From Streptomyces sp. R302 (GTDB lineage Bacteria > Actinomycetota > Actinomycetes > Streptomycetales > Streptomycetaceae): DNA of 64,000 nt. Of the stretch, positions 1 to 9,007 are shown in pieces. Below the pieces are notes generated by a model. That model was not told where the DNA came from and did no database searches. It worked only from the letters and a program-made list of their open reading frames with translations. Positions within the stretch are counted from its first letter, which is position 1; each line of letters begins with the position of its first letter. The translations under genes and the position numbers were made by a program. The stretch is taken from the NCBI RefSeq assembly GCF_012927245.1, contig NZ_JABBGE010000004.1, positions 496,001-560,000 of the forward strand, read 5' to 3'.

Positions 1-471
1 TCGATCACGGGCGTCTGGCTGAACGGCCTCCGGGCGAGCGAGGGGGTGCTCAACGCGCATGTGGTCGCCGAGTACGGCGTCCCCGTCGTCCTCGTCACCG
101 GCGACGACCTGACCTGCGAGGACGCCCTCGACTACGCGCCCGAGGCGCTCAAGGTCGCCGTCAAGGACCACGTCTCCCGGTACGCGGCGGTGTGCCGGAC
201 GCCGGCCCGCACCGCCGCCGACATCCGGGCCGCCGCCCGTGAGGCCGCCGCCCTGGCGGTCCGTCACGAGCCGGTGCACGCCGGGCCGCACACCGTCCAG
301 GTGGAGTTCGACGCGGAACACCTGGGCGCCGCCGCCACGGTGGTTCCCGGCGTGGCGCGCAGCGGCGAGCGGCGCGTCGCCTACACCAGCGCGACGATGT
401 ACGAGGCGATTCGCACGTTCAAAGCGGTCACGACGATCGTCTCGGCCGCCGTGGAGGAGCAGTATGGCTAG
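1..471 (+). CDS. D-aminopeptidase, M55 (DppA) family, 5' end missing
   Basis: The reading frame is open from the first base and ends in TAG at 469-471, so only the C-terminal 156 residues are present. The sequence (GVWLNGLRASEGVLNA, then VPVVLVTGDDLTCEDA) matches the M55 zinc D-aminopeptidase fold of DppA, which removes N-terminal D-amino acids from short peptides. The N-terminal metal ligands lie outside the window. The stop overlaps the next gene start by 8 bp, indicating translational coupling with the M20 peptidase. The following genes also encode peptidases, so a peptide or cell-wall-peptide salvage role is inferred. Family assignment is secure; substrate is not. Confidence 0.88.
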   Translation, partial: SITGVWLNGLRASEGVLNAHVVAEYGVPVVLVTGDDLTCEDALDYAPEALKVAVKDHVSRYAAVCRTPARTAADIRAAAREAAALAVRHEPVHAGPHTVQVEFDAEHLGAAATVVPGVARSGERRVAYTSATMYEAIRTFKAVTTIVSAAVEEQYG

Positions 472-1873
472 CAGCACGTCCCCCGACAGCACGTCCCCGG
501 ACCGCACGTCGTCCCCCGACCGCACGTCGTCCCCCGACGGCACGACGTCCCCCGCGGGGCCCGACGCGAAGGCGCTCGACGAGGTCGTCGCCTTCACCTC
601 CGACCTGATCCGCGTCGACACCACCAACCGCGGCGGCGGCGACTGCCGCGAGCGCCCCGCCGCCGAGTACGTCGCCGAACGGCTCGCCGACGCCGGGCTC
701 GAACCGACCCTCCTGGAGCGCACCCCCGGCCGGACCAACGTGGTCGCCCGCATCCCCGGCACCGACCCCACCGCGCCCGCGCTCCTCGTCCACGGCCACC
801 TCGACGTCGTGCCCGCCGACCCGGCCGAGTGGACCGTCCACCCGTTCTCCGGGGAGGTCCGCGACGGCGTCGTCTGGGGGCGCGGCGCCGTCGACATGAA
901 GAACATGGACGCGATGGTCCTCGCCGTCGCCCGCTCCTGGGCCCGCCAGGGGATCCGGCCGCGCCGAGACATCGTCCTCGCCTACACCGCCGACGAGGAG
1001 GACAGCGCAGAGGACGGCTCCGGCTTCCTCGCCGACCGGCACGCCGCGCTCTTCGAGGGCTGCACCGAGGGCATCAGCGAGTCCGGCGCCTTCAGCTTCC
1101 ACCCGCACCCCGGCATGACGCTGTACCCGATCGGGGCGGGGGAGCGGGGCACCGCCTGGCTCAGGCTCACCGCCCACGGCCGCGCCGGCCACGGCTCCAA
1201 GGTCAACGAGGCGAACGCGGTCACCCGCCTCGCCGCCGCCGTCGCCCGCATCGGCGCCCACGCGTGGCCCGTGCGGCTCACCGCCACCGTCCGCGCCGCC
1301 CTCACCGAACTGGCCGCGCTGCACGGCATCGAGATCGACACCGGCGACCCCGAGCTCGACGTGCCGCTCCTGCTCGACAAGCTGGGACCGGCCGCCGCCC
1401 TCGTCGAGGCCACCGTCCGCAACAGCGCCAACCCGACGATGCTCCAGGCCGGGTACAAGTGCAACGTCATCCCCGGTCAGGCCGTCGCCTACGTCGACGG
1501 GCGGATGCTGCCCGGCACCGAGGACGAGTTCGCGGCCACCATGGACCTGCTCACCGGGCCGGACGTCGAGTGGGAGTTCCACCACCGCGAGGTGCCCCTC
1601 GAAGCACCCGTCGACACCCCGACCTTCGCCAAGCTGCGGGCCGCCGTCGAGCGCTTCGACCCGGACGGGCACACCCTGCCCTTCACCATGTCCGGCGGCA
1701 CCGACGCCAAGCAGTTCTCCCGGCTCGGCATCACCGGCTACGGCTTCTCACCGCTGAAGCTGCCCCCGGGCCTGGACTACGGCGCGCTCTTCCACGGCGT
1801 CGACGAACGCGTCCCCGTCGACGCCCTGCACTTCGGCGTGCGGGTGCTCGACCACTACCTGAAGACCGCGTAG
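464..1873 (+). CDS. M20 family metallopeptidase (ArgE/DapE type)
   Basis: 469 residues. The ATG at 464 was chosen because it overlaps the stop of the D-aminopeptidase; an upstream extension in this frame is antisense-like. After a low-complexity Ser/Pro/Asp-rich N-terminus (about residues 1-33, repeats of SPDRTS) comes a typical M20 catalytic domain: H112 and D114 in GHLDVVPAD, D144 in GRGAVDMKN, and the acid pair near 178-179 in YTADEED, which are the expected dinuclear zinc ligands and base. A dimerisation lid follows. Members hydrolyse dipeptides or N-acylated amino acids. It is the second gene of a four-peptidase operon; substrate unknown. Confidence 0.9.
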   Translation: MASSTSPDSTSPDRTSSPDRTSSPDGTTSPAGPDAKALDEVVAFTSDLIRVDTTNRGGGDCRERPAAEYVAERLADAGLEPTLLERTPGRTNVVARIPGTDPTAPALLVHGHLDVVPADPAEWTVHPFSGEVRDGVVWGRGAVDMKNMDAMVLAVARSWARQGIRPRRDIVLAYTADEEDSAEDGSGFLADRHAALFEGCTEGISESGAFSFHPHPGMTLYPIGAGERGTAWLRLTAHGRAGHGSKVNEANAVTRLAAAVARIGAHAWPVRLTATVRAALTELAALHGIEIDTGDPELDVPLLLDKLGPAAALVEATVRNSANPTMLQAGYKCNVIPGQAVAYVDGRMLPGTEDEFAATMDLLTGPDVEWEFHHREVPLEAPVDTPTFAKLRAAVERFDPDGHTLPFTMSGGTDAKQFSRLGITGYGFSPLKLPPGLDYGALFHGVDERVPVDALHFGVRVLDHYLKTA

Positions 1874-1904
1874 GACCCGACCGGAACCCTGGGGGGATTC
1901 GAGG

Positions 1905-3902
1905 ATGCAGAACACGGCCGCCTACGGCAGCTGGCCGTCGCCCGTCACCGCCGCGCTCGCCGCCGGCGACGACGGACGGCCCGATCATCTGGCCGCCGTC
2001 GGCGACGAGGTGTGGTGGACCGCGCCCCGGCCCACCGAAGGCGGCCGCAGGACCCTCGTCCGACGGCGCGCCGACGGCACCGAGGAGACCCTGCTGCCCG
2101 CGCCATGGAACGTCCGCAACCGCGTCCTCGAATACGGCGGCCGCCCCTGGGCCGCCGCCGAACGGCCCGCCGGAGGGCCCCTCGTGGTCTTCGGCCACTT
2201 CCCCGACCAGCGGCTGTACGCCTACGAGCCCGACGCCCGGCCGGACGCGGAGCCCCGGCCGCTCACCCCCGTCTCCGGGCTCGGCGGCGGGCTGCGCTGG
2301 ACCGACCCGGTGATCGTGCCCGGGCGCGGCGAGGTCTGGTGCGTCCTGGAGGAGTTCACCGGCCCCGCGCCCACCGACGTCCGCCGGGTCCTCGCCGCCG
2401 TCCCGCTCGACGGCTCCGCCGCCGACGACCGGGCCGCCGTCCGCGAACTCTCCGACGGACGCCACCGGTTCGTCACCGGCCCCCGGATCTCCCCCGACGG
2501 GCGGCGGGCCGTCTGGCTCGGCTGGGACCACCCCCGGATGCCGTGGGACGGCACCGAGGCCGTCCTCGCCGAGATCGCCGCCGACGGCACCCTCAAGGAC
2601 GCCAGGACCGTCGCCGGCGGACCGGAGGAATCGGTGCCGCAGGCCGACTGGGACGCGGCGGGCCGGCTGCTCCTCGCGAGCGACCGCACCGGCTGGTGGA
2701 ACCTCTACCGGGCCGAGGTGGCCGCCGACGGCACCCTCGGACCGCTCGCCGCGCTCTGCCCCCGCGAGGAGGAGTTCGCCGGACCCCTCTGGCAGACCGG
2801 CCTCACCTGGTTCAAGGCCCTGGAGACCGGGCCCGTCGCCGTCCTCCACGGCCGGGGCGACGCCGTCCTCGGCATCCTCGACCCCGACACCGGCACCCTC
2901 GCCGACGCCCCCGGGCCCTGGACCGTCTGGAGCGCCACCCTCGCCGTCCACGGCACCCGCGTCCTCGGCGTCGCCGCCGGAGCGCACCGGCGCCACGAGA
3001 TCGTCGAACTCGACACCCGCACCGGGCGCACCCGCGTCATCGGCTCCCCGCACACCGACCGGGTCGACCCCGCCCACTACCCCGAGCCCGTCGTCCGCAC
3101 CTTCACCGGACCCGGCGGGCGCGACATCCACGCGTACGTCCACCCGCCGCGCAACCCCGCCACCACCGGCCCCGCGGGCGAGCTCCCGCCCTACGTCATC
3201 CGCGCCCACGGCGGCCCCACCGGCCACTCCGCCCTCGTCCTCGACCTGGAGACCGCCTACTTCACCTCCCGAGGCATCGGCGTCGCCGACGTCAACTACG
3301 GCGGCTCCACCGGCTACGGCCGCGCCTACCGGGAGCGGCTGCGCGGCGAGTGGGGCGTCGTCGACGTCGAGGACTGCGCCGCCGTCGCCGCCGCCCTCGC
3401 CGCCGAGGGCACCGCCGACCCCGCACGGCTCGCGATCCGCGGCGGCAGCGCCGGCGGCTGGACCAGCGCCGCCTCCCTCGTCCGCACCGACGTCTACGCC
3501 TGCGGCACGATCATCTACCCCGTCCTCGACCTGAGGGGCTGGGCCGACGAGACCCACGACTTCGAGTCCCGCTACCTCGACGGCCTCGTCGGCCGCCTCG
3601 ACGAGGTGCCCGAGCGGTACGCGGAGCGCTCCCCGGTCGAACACGTCGACCGGATCACCGCCCCCTTCCTCCTCCTTCAGGGCCTCGACGACGTCATCTG
3701 CCTGCCCGCCCAGGCCGAGCGGTTCCTCGCCCGCGCCGCCGGCCGGGGCGTCCCGCACGCCTACCTCGCCTTCCCCGGCGAAGGCCACGGCTTCCGGCAC
3801 GCCGACACCATGATCCGCGCACTGGAGGCCGAACTCGCCCTCTACGCACGCGTCTTCGGCTTCGAGCGGCCCGACGTGCCGGAACTGGAGGTGCGCACAT
3901 GA
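1905..3902 (+). CDS. S9 family prolyl oligopeptidase / acylaminoacyl peptidase
   Basis: 665 residues; ATG at 1905 follows a G-rich ribosome-binding stretch 31 bp after the M20 gene. The N-terminal about 390 residues form a beta-propeller-like region and the C-terminal third is an alpha/beta hydrolase. The nucleophile is S515 in the motif RGGSAGGW; the acid lies in LLQGLDDV and the histidine in GEGHGFRH near the C-terminus. No signal peptide is visible, so it is cytoplasmic. Enzymes of this group cleave short peptides after proline or remove acylated residues. The stop overlaps the next start (ATGA), so it is coupled to the LD-carboxypeptidase gene. Confidence 0.92.
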   Translation: MQNTAAYGSWPSPVTAALAAGDDGRPDHLAAVGDEVWWTAPRPTEGGRRTLVRRRADGTEETLLPAPWNVRNRVLEYGGRPWAAAERPAGGPLVVFGHFPDQRLYAYEPDARPDAEPRPLTPVSGLGGGLRWTDPVIVPGRGEVWCVLEEFTGPAPTDVRRVLAAVPLDGSAADDRAAVRELSDGRHRFVTGPRISPDGRRAVWLGWDHPRMPWDGTEAVLAEIAADGTLKDARTVAGGPEESVPQADWDAAGRLLLASDRTGWWNLYRAEVAADGTLGPLAALCPREEEFAGPLWQTGLTWFKALETGPVAVLHGRGDAVLGILDPDTGTLADAPGPWTVWSATLAVHGTRVLGVAAGAHRRHEIVELDTRTGRTRVIGSPHTDRVDPAHYPEPVVRTFTGPGGRDIHAYVHPPRNPATTGPAGELPPYVIRAHGGPTGHSALVLDLETAYFTSRGIGVADVNYGGSTGYGRAYRERLRGEWGVVDVEDCAAVAAALAAEGTADPARLAIRGGSAGGWTSAASLVRTDVYACGTIIYPVLDLRGWADETHDFESRYLDGLVGRLDEVPERYAERSPVEHVDRITAPFLLLQGLDDVICLPAQAERFLARAAGRGVPHAYLAFPGEGHGFRHADTMIRALEAELALYARVFGFERPDVPELEVRT

Positions 3903-4843
3903 CCACCGTGCCCGCCGACCCGGTGCCGGCGCTCGCCCGGCCCGGCCGACTGCGCCCCGGCGACCGGATCGCCGTCGTCGCCACCAGCGGACCCATCCCC
4001 GAGGACCGGCTCCGCACCGGCCTCGACCTGCTGCGCGGCTTCGGCCTCGAACCGGTCGTCGCCCCGCACGTCCGCGACACCCACCCGGCCCTCGGCCACC
4101 TCGCGGGCGCCGACGAGGCCCGGGCCCGCGACCTCACGGAGGCGTACACCGACCCCTCCGTCGCCGCCGTCATCTGCGCGCGCGGCGGCTACGGCGCCCA
4201 GCGGATGGTCGACCTGGTGGACTGGCCGGCGATCCGCGCGGCCGGCCCCAAGCCCTTCATCGGCTACAGCGACGCCACCGTCCTGCACGAGGCCTTCGCC
4301 GTCCGCGCCGGGTTCGCCACCCTGCACGGCCCGATGATCGCGACCGCCGCCTTCCTCGGCGAGCCCCGCACCCGGGAGTCCCTGCGCGCCGCGCTCTTCG
4401 CGCCCGAGACGGTACGGACCCCGGCGACGGGGACCACGCTGGTGCCGGGCCGGGCCGCCGGCGTCACCCTCGGCGGCTGCGCCAGCCTGCTCGCCGCCGA
4501 CCTCGGCACCCCGCACGCCAGAGCCTCCGCCCGCGGCGGGCTGCTCCTCCTGGAGGACGTCGGGGAGGAGCCGTACCGCCTCGACCGGATCCTCACCCAA
4601 CTGCTGCGTTCCGGCTGGCTCGACGGCGTCGCCGGGATCGCCCTCGGCTCCTGGGAGGAGTGCGGACCCTACGAGGAGGTCCGCGCGCTCCTCGCCGACC
4701 GGCTCGGCGGCCTGGGGGTGCCGGTCGTGGAGGGGCTGGGCTTCGGCCACGACCCCGCCGCGCCGACCGTGCCGCTCGGCGTCCCGGCCGTCCTCGACGC
4801 CGACGCGGGCACGCTCACCTTCGACGTACCCGCCCTGCTCTGA
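3899..4843 (+). CDS. S66 family LD-carboxypeptidase (MccF/LdcA-like)
   Basis: 314 residues; ATG at 3899 overlaps the preceding stop as ATGA. The protein shows the S66 serine carboxypeptidase features: the nucleophile in the elbow FIGYSDATVLH, the glutamate in LEDVGEEPYRLDR, and a histidine in the late motif GLGFGHD. Family members cleave the L-Lys/DAP-D-Ala bond of murein tetrapeptides or, like MccF, C-terminal amides of peptide antibiotics. As last gene of the operon with a D-aminopeptidase first, it points to use of D-amino-acid-containing peptides such as turned-over peptidoglycan stems (inference). Confidence 0.9.
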   Translation: MTTVPADPVPALARPGRLRPGDRIAVVATSGPIPEDRLRTGLDLLRGFGLEPVVAPHVRDTHPALGHLAGADEARARDLTEAYTDPSVAAVICARGGYGAQRMVDLVDWPAIRAAGPKPFIGYSDATVLHEAFAVRAGFATLHGPMIATAAFLGEPRTRESLRAALFAPETVRTPATGTTLVPGRAAGVTLGGCASLLAADLGTPHARASARGGLLLLEDVGEEPYRLDRILTQLLRSGWLDGVAGIALGSWEECGPYEEVRALLADRLGGLGVPVVEGLGFGHDPAAPTVPLGVPAVLDADAGTLTFDVPALL

Positions 4844-4871
4844 CGACCGCCCCGCGCAGGGCGGAGGGCGG

Positions 4872-5534
4872 CTATTCCGCCGCCAGTCGCCGCTGGTGCT
4901 CCGCCGCCTTGCTCTGGCTCGTCTCCAGGTGGTGCAGTGCCAGCTCCTCGACGCGCTCGACGTCCCGCGCCTCGATCCCGCGGAACAGCTCCTCGTGCTC
5001 CTCGGCCACGACGGTGAAGTCGTCGTGCTGCCCGAGCAGCCACCGCATGCGGCTGCGCAGGGTGCCCTCCAACTCGTTGAGCAGGGCGTTGTCGGCGAGT
5101 TCGGTGACCGTCTCGTGGAAGTCCGCGGCGGCCCGCCGCGCCTCCGGGCCGTCGCCGCGCGCCGCCGCCGCCTGCTCGGCGTCGAGGACGGCGCGCAGCT
5201 TGGCGAGGCCCGCGCGGGTGCGGCGCTGGGCGGCGAGCCGGAAGGCGAGGATCTCCAGGGCGGACCGCACCTCGACGAGGTCGGCGATGTCCGAGGCGGT
5301 GAACTCGCGGACCACGGCCCAAGTGCGCGGCCGGGGCGTCACGAGCCCCTCGTTCACCAGGTCCCGCAGGGCGTCGCGGACCGGGAGCCGGCTCACGTCC
5401 AGCTCGGCCGCGATCTCCCGCTCGACCAGCCGGCTGCCGGGGGCCCGGGTCCCGTCGATGATCTGGTCGCGCAGGGTGCGCGTGATCCGCTCCGACTCGG
5501 GCCTGAACTCCTCAGCAGCTGTCATGGCCGCCAT
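4872..5534 (-). CDS. GntR family regulator with FCD ligand domain
   Basis: 220 residues. Residues about 15-75 form a GntR winged helix (ITRTLRDQIIDG, then GSRLVEREIAAELDVSRLPVRDAL) and the remainder is an all-helical FCD domain with Arg/Asp/His positions typical of metal-dependent acid or amino-acid sensing (DLVEVRSALE, HETVTEL, EEHEELFRGI). It is convergent with the peptidase operon and lies downstream of add on the same strand. Two in-frame ATGs exist (5534 and 5525); the outer is preceded by GGAAGA. A natural hypothesis is control of the peptidase operon, but no operator was found close to this gene. Confidence 0.88.
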   Translation of the reverse strand: MAAMTAAEEFRPESERITRTLRDQIIDGTRAPGSRLVEREIAAELDVSRLPVRDALRDLVNEGLVTPRPRTWAVVREFTASDIADLVEVRSALEILAFRLAAQRRTRAGLAKLRAVLDAEQAAAARGDGPEARRAAADFHETVTELADNALLNELEGTLRSRMRWLLGQHDDFTVVAEEHEELFRGIEARDVERVEELALHHLETSQSKAAEHQRRLAAE

Positions 5535-5592
5535 TCTTCCATCGGGGAGGGCGGCCGCCGCCGCCCTCCCTTCCCGCGGCCGGTCCGTTCCG

Positions 5593-6681
5593 TCAGAGCG
5601 CCGCGTACCCCGGGCGCACGAGCTCCTCGATGAGGCGCTCGCGCTCGGGCAGCGGCAGGAAGGCGGCCTCCAGGGCGGCGACCGTGAACTCCTCGAAGAC
5701 CTCGGGGCCGTACCCGAAGGCGTCCGCCATGTGCTGGAACTCCTCGCTCATGGTGGTGCCGGAGACCAGCCGGTTGTCGGTGTTCAGGGTGATCCTGAAC
5801 CCGAGTCGGCGCAGCTCGTCGATCGGGTGCGAGCCGTAGTCCTTGGCCGCGCCGGTCTGGAGGTTGGAGGTCGGGCAGACCTCCAGGGCGATCCGGTTGT
5901 CGCGGACGTAGGAGGCGAGCCGGCCGAGCGTGCCGTCCTCGGCGATGTCGTCGGTGATCCGCACGCCGTGGCCGATCCGCTCGGTTCCGCAGACCTGCAC
6001 GGCCTCGTGGATCGACTCCGCGCCGACGGCCTCGCCCGCGTGGATCGTGAAGTGGCAGTTCTCCCGCTTCAGGTGCTGGAAGGCGGCCAGGTGGCGGGCC
6101 GGCGGGTTGCCGATCTCGCCGCCGGCGATGTCGAAGCCGGCGACGCCGTTGTCGCGGTGGGCGACGGTCAGCTCGGCGATCTCCAGGGAGCGGTCGGTGT
6201 GCCGCATGCCGGTGAGCAGGGCGCGGACGGTGATCCGGCCGCCGGTCCTGCGCTCGCCCTCGCGGAAGCCGTCGTTGACGGCCGCGACGACCTCGTCGAG
6301 GGTGAGGCCGGCCTCCAGGTGCTGCTCGGGGGCGTACCGGACCTCGGCGTAGACGACCCCGTCGGCCGCCAGGTCCTCGGCGCACTCGGCGGCGATCCTG
6401 ACCAGCGCCTCGCGGGTCTGCATGACCGCGCAGGTGTGGGCGAAGGTCTCCAGGTAGCGCTCCAGCGAGCCGGAGTCGGCGGCGTCCCGGAACCAGACCG
6501 CGAGCTCGGCCGGGTCCTCGGTCGGCAGCGCGGTGTAGCCGCACTCCCGGGCCAGCTCGACGATGGTGGCCGGGCGGAGCCCGCCGTCGAGGTGGTCGTG
6601 GAGGACGGCCTTCGGGGCGCGGCGGATCCAGTCGGAGACGGCGGCCCGGGCAGGCGTGGCAGGGTTGTCAGACAAGTGCAT
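5593..6681 (-). CDS. add: adenosine deaminase
   Basis: 362 residues. Hydrolytic deamination of adenosine/deoxyadenosine to inosine, in cytoplasmic purine salvage. The zinc site HxH is H28 and H30 in [11 protein letters not shown]; the HAGE motif ([13 protein letters not shown]) and the LNTDN motif complete the TIM-barrel active site. The start was set at the ATG at 6681 because homology begins soon after and no other start codon lies in frame nearby; the ribosome-binding site is weak. Codons 3-6 of the gene contain the palindrome TTGTCTGACAA, identical to the site upstream of the following GntR gene, so repression at the start region is likely. Confidence 0.93.
   Translation of the reverse strand: MHLSDNPATPARAAVSDWIRRAPKAVLHDHLDGGLRPATIVELARECGYTALPTEDPAELAVWFRDAADSGSLERYLETFAHTCAVMQTREALVRIAAECAEDLAADGVVYAEVRYAPEQHLEAGLTLDEVVAAVNDGFREGERRTGGRITVRALLTGMRHTDRSLEIAELTVAHRDNGVAGFDIAGGEIGNPPARHLAAFQHLKRENCHFTIHAGEAVGAESIHEAVQVCGTERIGHGVRITDDIAEDGTLGRLASYVRDNRIALEVCPTSNLQTGAAKDYGSHPIDELRRLGFRITLNTDNRLVSGTTMSEEFQHMADAFGYGPEVFEEFTVAALEAAFLPLPERERLIEELVRPGYAAL
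6665..6675. promoter_or_regulatory. predicted GntR/FadR-type operator inside the add start region
   Basis: Perfect 5-1-5 palindrome TTGTC-A-GACAA spanning codons 3-6 of add. It matches the FadR-subfamily half-site pattern TNGTNNNACNA and recurs exactly at 7657-7667 upstream of the GntR gene. Function is inferred from repetition and location. Confidence 0.6.
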
Positions 6682-6836
6682 GGCCGGGAAGTGTACGTCA
6701 TGCCCCGCCCGGCAGGGAGACGGATGCCGGAAGAACGATTCCGTACGGCTCCGAGGGCGGTCGTCCCGCGCCCGCCCCGGCCCACCGGCCCCGGCCCTGG
6801 TCGCGGGCCATCGGGGCGGGGCGGTCGGGTCGGGGC

Positions 6837-7598
6837 TCAGTGGGACTGGAGGACCGGGAGGGCGGGCGCGCCCGTCGGCAGCATGTGCTTGGCGGCCAGG
6901 ACGGGCAGGTCCCCGACCCGGACGACCTGGGTGACCAGGACGGCGGGGGTGTCGGCGGGGCGGCCCAGCTGCTCGCCGCGGCGTCGCCCGAGGAGGGTGG
7001 CCGTGATCCCGCTGTGGGCGTGCAGGGCGACCTCGCGGGAGGCGCCGAGCAGGACCGACAGCATCGACACGGCGGGGTCCGCCGCCGGCGCGGAACCGCA
7101 CTCCCGCAGGGCGGCGGCGAAGGCCGGGTGGACCCGGTCCAGGACCTCGTCGTCGGCCGCCCACTCGTGGCAGAGCGCCGCGGGTCCGGCCTCGCCGCCG
7201 AGCACCGACTCCCAGAACCGCAGTTCGGCGCGGGCCGGGGCCAGCAGGTGCTGGGTGGTGAAGTCGGTGGGCTCCTCCACCGTGCGCAGCAGGGCCCGCA
7301 CGCGCGGCCCGGCGCCGCCGCCGATCAGCTCCTCCAGCGGCTGGACCTGCTCGAAGCCCCGGCGCGGCGGCCGCGCGTTCACGGTCCGGCCCACGCCCCG
7401 GCGCACGGTCAGCAGCCCGTCCTCCTGGAGCAGCAGCAGCGCCTCCCGCAGCGCGGGCCGGCTCACGCCCAGCTCGGCGGCGAGCTTCGGCTCGGAGGGG
7501 AGGGTGGAGCCGGGCGGATAGGTGCCGTCGTGGACGGCGTCCGCGATCCGCTCGTAGAGCGCCACCACAGGTCGCCGCCGGTGCCCGCTGGCCGCCAA
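6837..7598 (-). CDS. GntR family regulator (FadR subfamily)
   Basis: 253 residues from a TTG start at 7598, chosen because GAGGAGG lies 5-6 nt upstream and the winged helix ([20 protein letters not shown], then [22 protein letters not shown]) begins at about residue 10. The C-terminal part is an alpha/beta ligand domain rather than a clear FCD (late motif [23 protein letters not shown]), so it may belong to a UTRA-like group. It lies 155 bp upstream of add on the same strand. A TTGTCTGACAA palindrome sits about 60 bp before its start and again in the add start, suggesting autoregulation and control of add. Confidence 0.85.
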   Translation of the reverse strand: MAASGHRRRPVVALYERIADAVHDGTYPPGSTLPSEPKLAAELGVSRPALREALLLLQEDGLLTVRRGVGRTVNARPPRRGFEQVQPLEELIGGGAGPRVRALLRTVEEPTDFTTQHLLAPARAELRFWESVLGGEAGPAALCHEWAADDEVLDRVHPAFAAALRECGSAPAADPAVSMLSVLLGASREVALHAHSGITATLLGRRRGEQLGRPADTPAVLVTQVVRVGDLPVLAAKHMLPTGAPALPVLQSH

Positions 7599-7656
7599 GG
7601 CCCCTCCTCGTGCCGTCTCGTCCCGCGCCCGGTCCCCACCACCGTAACGGTCCTGG

Positions 7657-7667
7657 TTGTCTGACAA
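7657..7667. promoter_or_regulatory. predicted GntR operator upstream of the regulator gene
   Basis: Perfect palindrome TTGTC-T-GACAA about 60 bp upstream of the TTG start of the GntR gene; same sequence as the site in the add start. Fits the FadR-type consensus TNGTNNNACNA. Confidence 0.6.
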
Positions 7668-7767
7668 GTCACCCGGACGGCGTCGTCCACCGCCCCTTCG
7701 ACGTGCCGGTCCCCCCATTCTGGTCCCACGGGTACGCCCGTGACGGACGACGGAGGAGGCGGCGGGC

Positions 7768-8019
7768 ATGAGTCCCAAGGACACGGCGGGCACGCGGAGA
7801 GGTGACAGGCTCGGCGCCGTCACCCCCGGACGGATCGGGATGGCGGTCGTCGCGGTCCTCCTGCTCGTCTTCATCTTCGAGAACACCCGCGACGTCAAGA
7901 TCCGGCTGCTCATCCCCGAGGTGACGATGCCGCTCTACCTCGCCCTCCTCGCGACCGCGCTGCTCGGCGCGGCCTGCGGCTGGTACGCGGCCCGGAGGGG
8001 CCCGAGGAGGGGCAAGTGA
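7768..8019 (+). CDS. LapA-like (DUF1049) small membrane protein
   Basis: 83 residues, ATG at 7768 with GGAGGAGG just upstream. Two predicted membrane helices (about 24-41 and 57-75) separated by a short segment containing FIFENTRDVKIRLLIPEVTMPL, which matches the LapA/YciM-associated DUF1049 pattern (ENxxxVxLxFL). In other bacteria this family sits in the inner membrane and helps envelope assembly; in Streptomyces the role is unknown. The stop overlaps the start of the next gene (GTGA), so the two are co-translated. Confidence 0.8.
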   Translation: MSPKDTAGTRRGDRLGAVTPGRIGMAVVAVLLLVFIFENTRDVKIRLLIPEVTMPLYLALLATALLGAACGWYAARRGPRRGK

Positions 8020-8378
8020 AGCGCGGCGCCCTGATCGGGGCGGGCGCGGCCCTTGCCCTCGCCGCCGTGGCGGCCGGGGCGGCGGGCGACACCGACACCC
8101 GGCGGGCCCGGCGGGCGGCGGCCGGCGCGCGGCCGCCGATGCCGGACTTCCTGGGCGGCGGCCTGTGGCGGGTCTTCACCCGTCTGGACCACCGCATCCG
8201 GCTCGACGTCCACGACGCGAGCGGCCGGGACCGACGGGTCCTGTGGCCGCCGCGCTGGCGCGTCTGCACCCAGTACCCCGCCGCCGGGACGGACCTCGAC
8301 CGCCGCACCACGGTCGTCATCGGCGTCCTCCGCAAGGGCGAACCCTGCCCGGTCCGCGTGACGACGGCCCGCCGCTGA
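8016..8378 (+). CDS. small exported protein with a PASTA-like domain
   Basis: 120 residues from GTG 8016, which overlaps the LapA-like stop and has GAGGAGG upstream. The first about 22 residues form a hydrophobic signal or anchor. The rest (MPDFLGGGLWRVFTRLDHR, two cysteines in WRVCTQYPAAG and GEPCPV) has the PASTA-domain layout: MPDLVG-like opening, central V/Q-P-G turn, TVVIGV strand. PASTA domains bind muropeptides or beta-lactams on kinases and PBPs; here a single domain stands alone. The cysteine pair is typical of the Streptomyces stand-alone form. Function unknown. Confidence 0.65.
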   Translation: MKRGALIGAGAALALAAVAAGAAGDTDTRRARRAAAGARPPMPDFLGGGLWRVFTRLDHRIRLDVHDASGRDRRVLWPPRWRVCTQYPAAGTDLDRRTTVVIGVLRKGEPCPVRVTTARR

Positions 8379-8400
8379 GCGAACGCGGGCGCGGGCGCGG

Positions 8401-8445
8401 GGCCGTGCCGGGCGGGGCCGTGCCGGGCGGGGCCGTGCCGGGCGG
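8401..8445. repeat. three perfect tandem copies of a 15-bp unit
   Basis: GGCCGTGCCGGGCGG occurs three times in succession at 8401, 8416 and 8431, immediately after the PASTA-like gene. It opens a 775-bp gene-free stretch of simple repeats. Confidence 0.95.
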
Positions 8446-8539
8446 GGCGGGGCGGGCCGGGCGCGGGACCGGAGGGCGTACGGCCGGGAGGCGGCCGGCG
8501 CCGGCCGCCTCCGCCTCCGGGGCGGTCCGACCGGTGGGT

Positions 8540-8960
8540 CGAGCCCAGCACCGTCGAGCCGGGCCGAGCCCGGCAGAGCCGGGTCGAGCCGAGCCCGAGC
8601 CGGGCCTGGCCGGGCTGGGCTGGGCTGGGCTGGGCTGAGTCGGGCCAAGCGGGGCTGGACTGAGTCGGGCCAGCCGGGCTGAGCCGAGCCGGGCCGAGTC
8701 GGGCTGGGCTGCGCCCGAGCCGGGCTGAGTCGGGCCGAGCTGGGCTGGGTCGAGCTGGGCTGGGCTGAGCCGGACCGAGCCGGGCTGGGCTGAGCCGAGT
8801 TGAGCCGGGTTGAGCCCGGTTGAGCCGGGCTGGGCCGAGTCGGGCCGGGCTGAGTCGGGTTGAGCCGGGCCGAGCTGGGCTGAGCCCGAACCGTACCGAA
8901 CCGAGCCGAACCGAACCGAGCCGAACCGAGCTGGGTCGAACCGATCTGGACCGGGCTGGT
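8540..8960. repeat. degenerate pentanucleotide repeat tract
   Basis: About 420 bp built from head-to-tail 5-mers of the form YGRGY (CGGGC, TGGGC, TGAGC, CGAGC, TGAGT), shifting near 8885 to CGAAC/CGAGC units. Open frames crossing it are compositional artefacts, since all frames stay open and no start is credible. Interpreted as an expanded microsatellite, not a gene. Confidence 0.85.
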
Positions 8961-9007
8961 TCGGCCGCGTCGGCCTGGGTGTCTGCCCGATCGGTTCGGG
9001 CTGGTCC

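Noticed and set aside
428..1672. Long minus-strand open frame opposite the M20 gene
   Set aside because: Compositional shadow of a GC-rich gene; Gly/Val/Asp-rich, no domain, no start signal.
2012..3898. Arg/Pro-rich plus-strand frame inside the S9 gene
   Set aside because: Out-of-frame reading of the peptidase; only the part after 3899 (S66) shows real homology.
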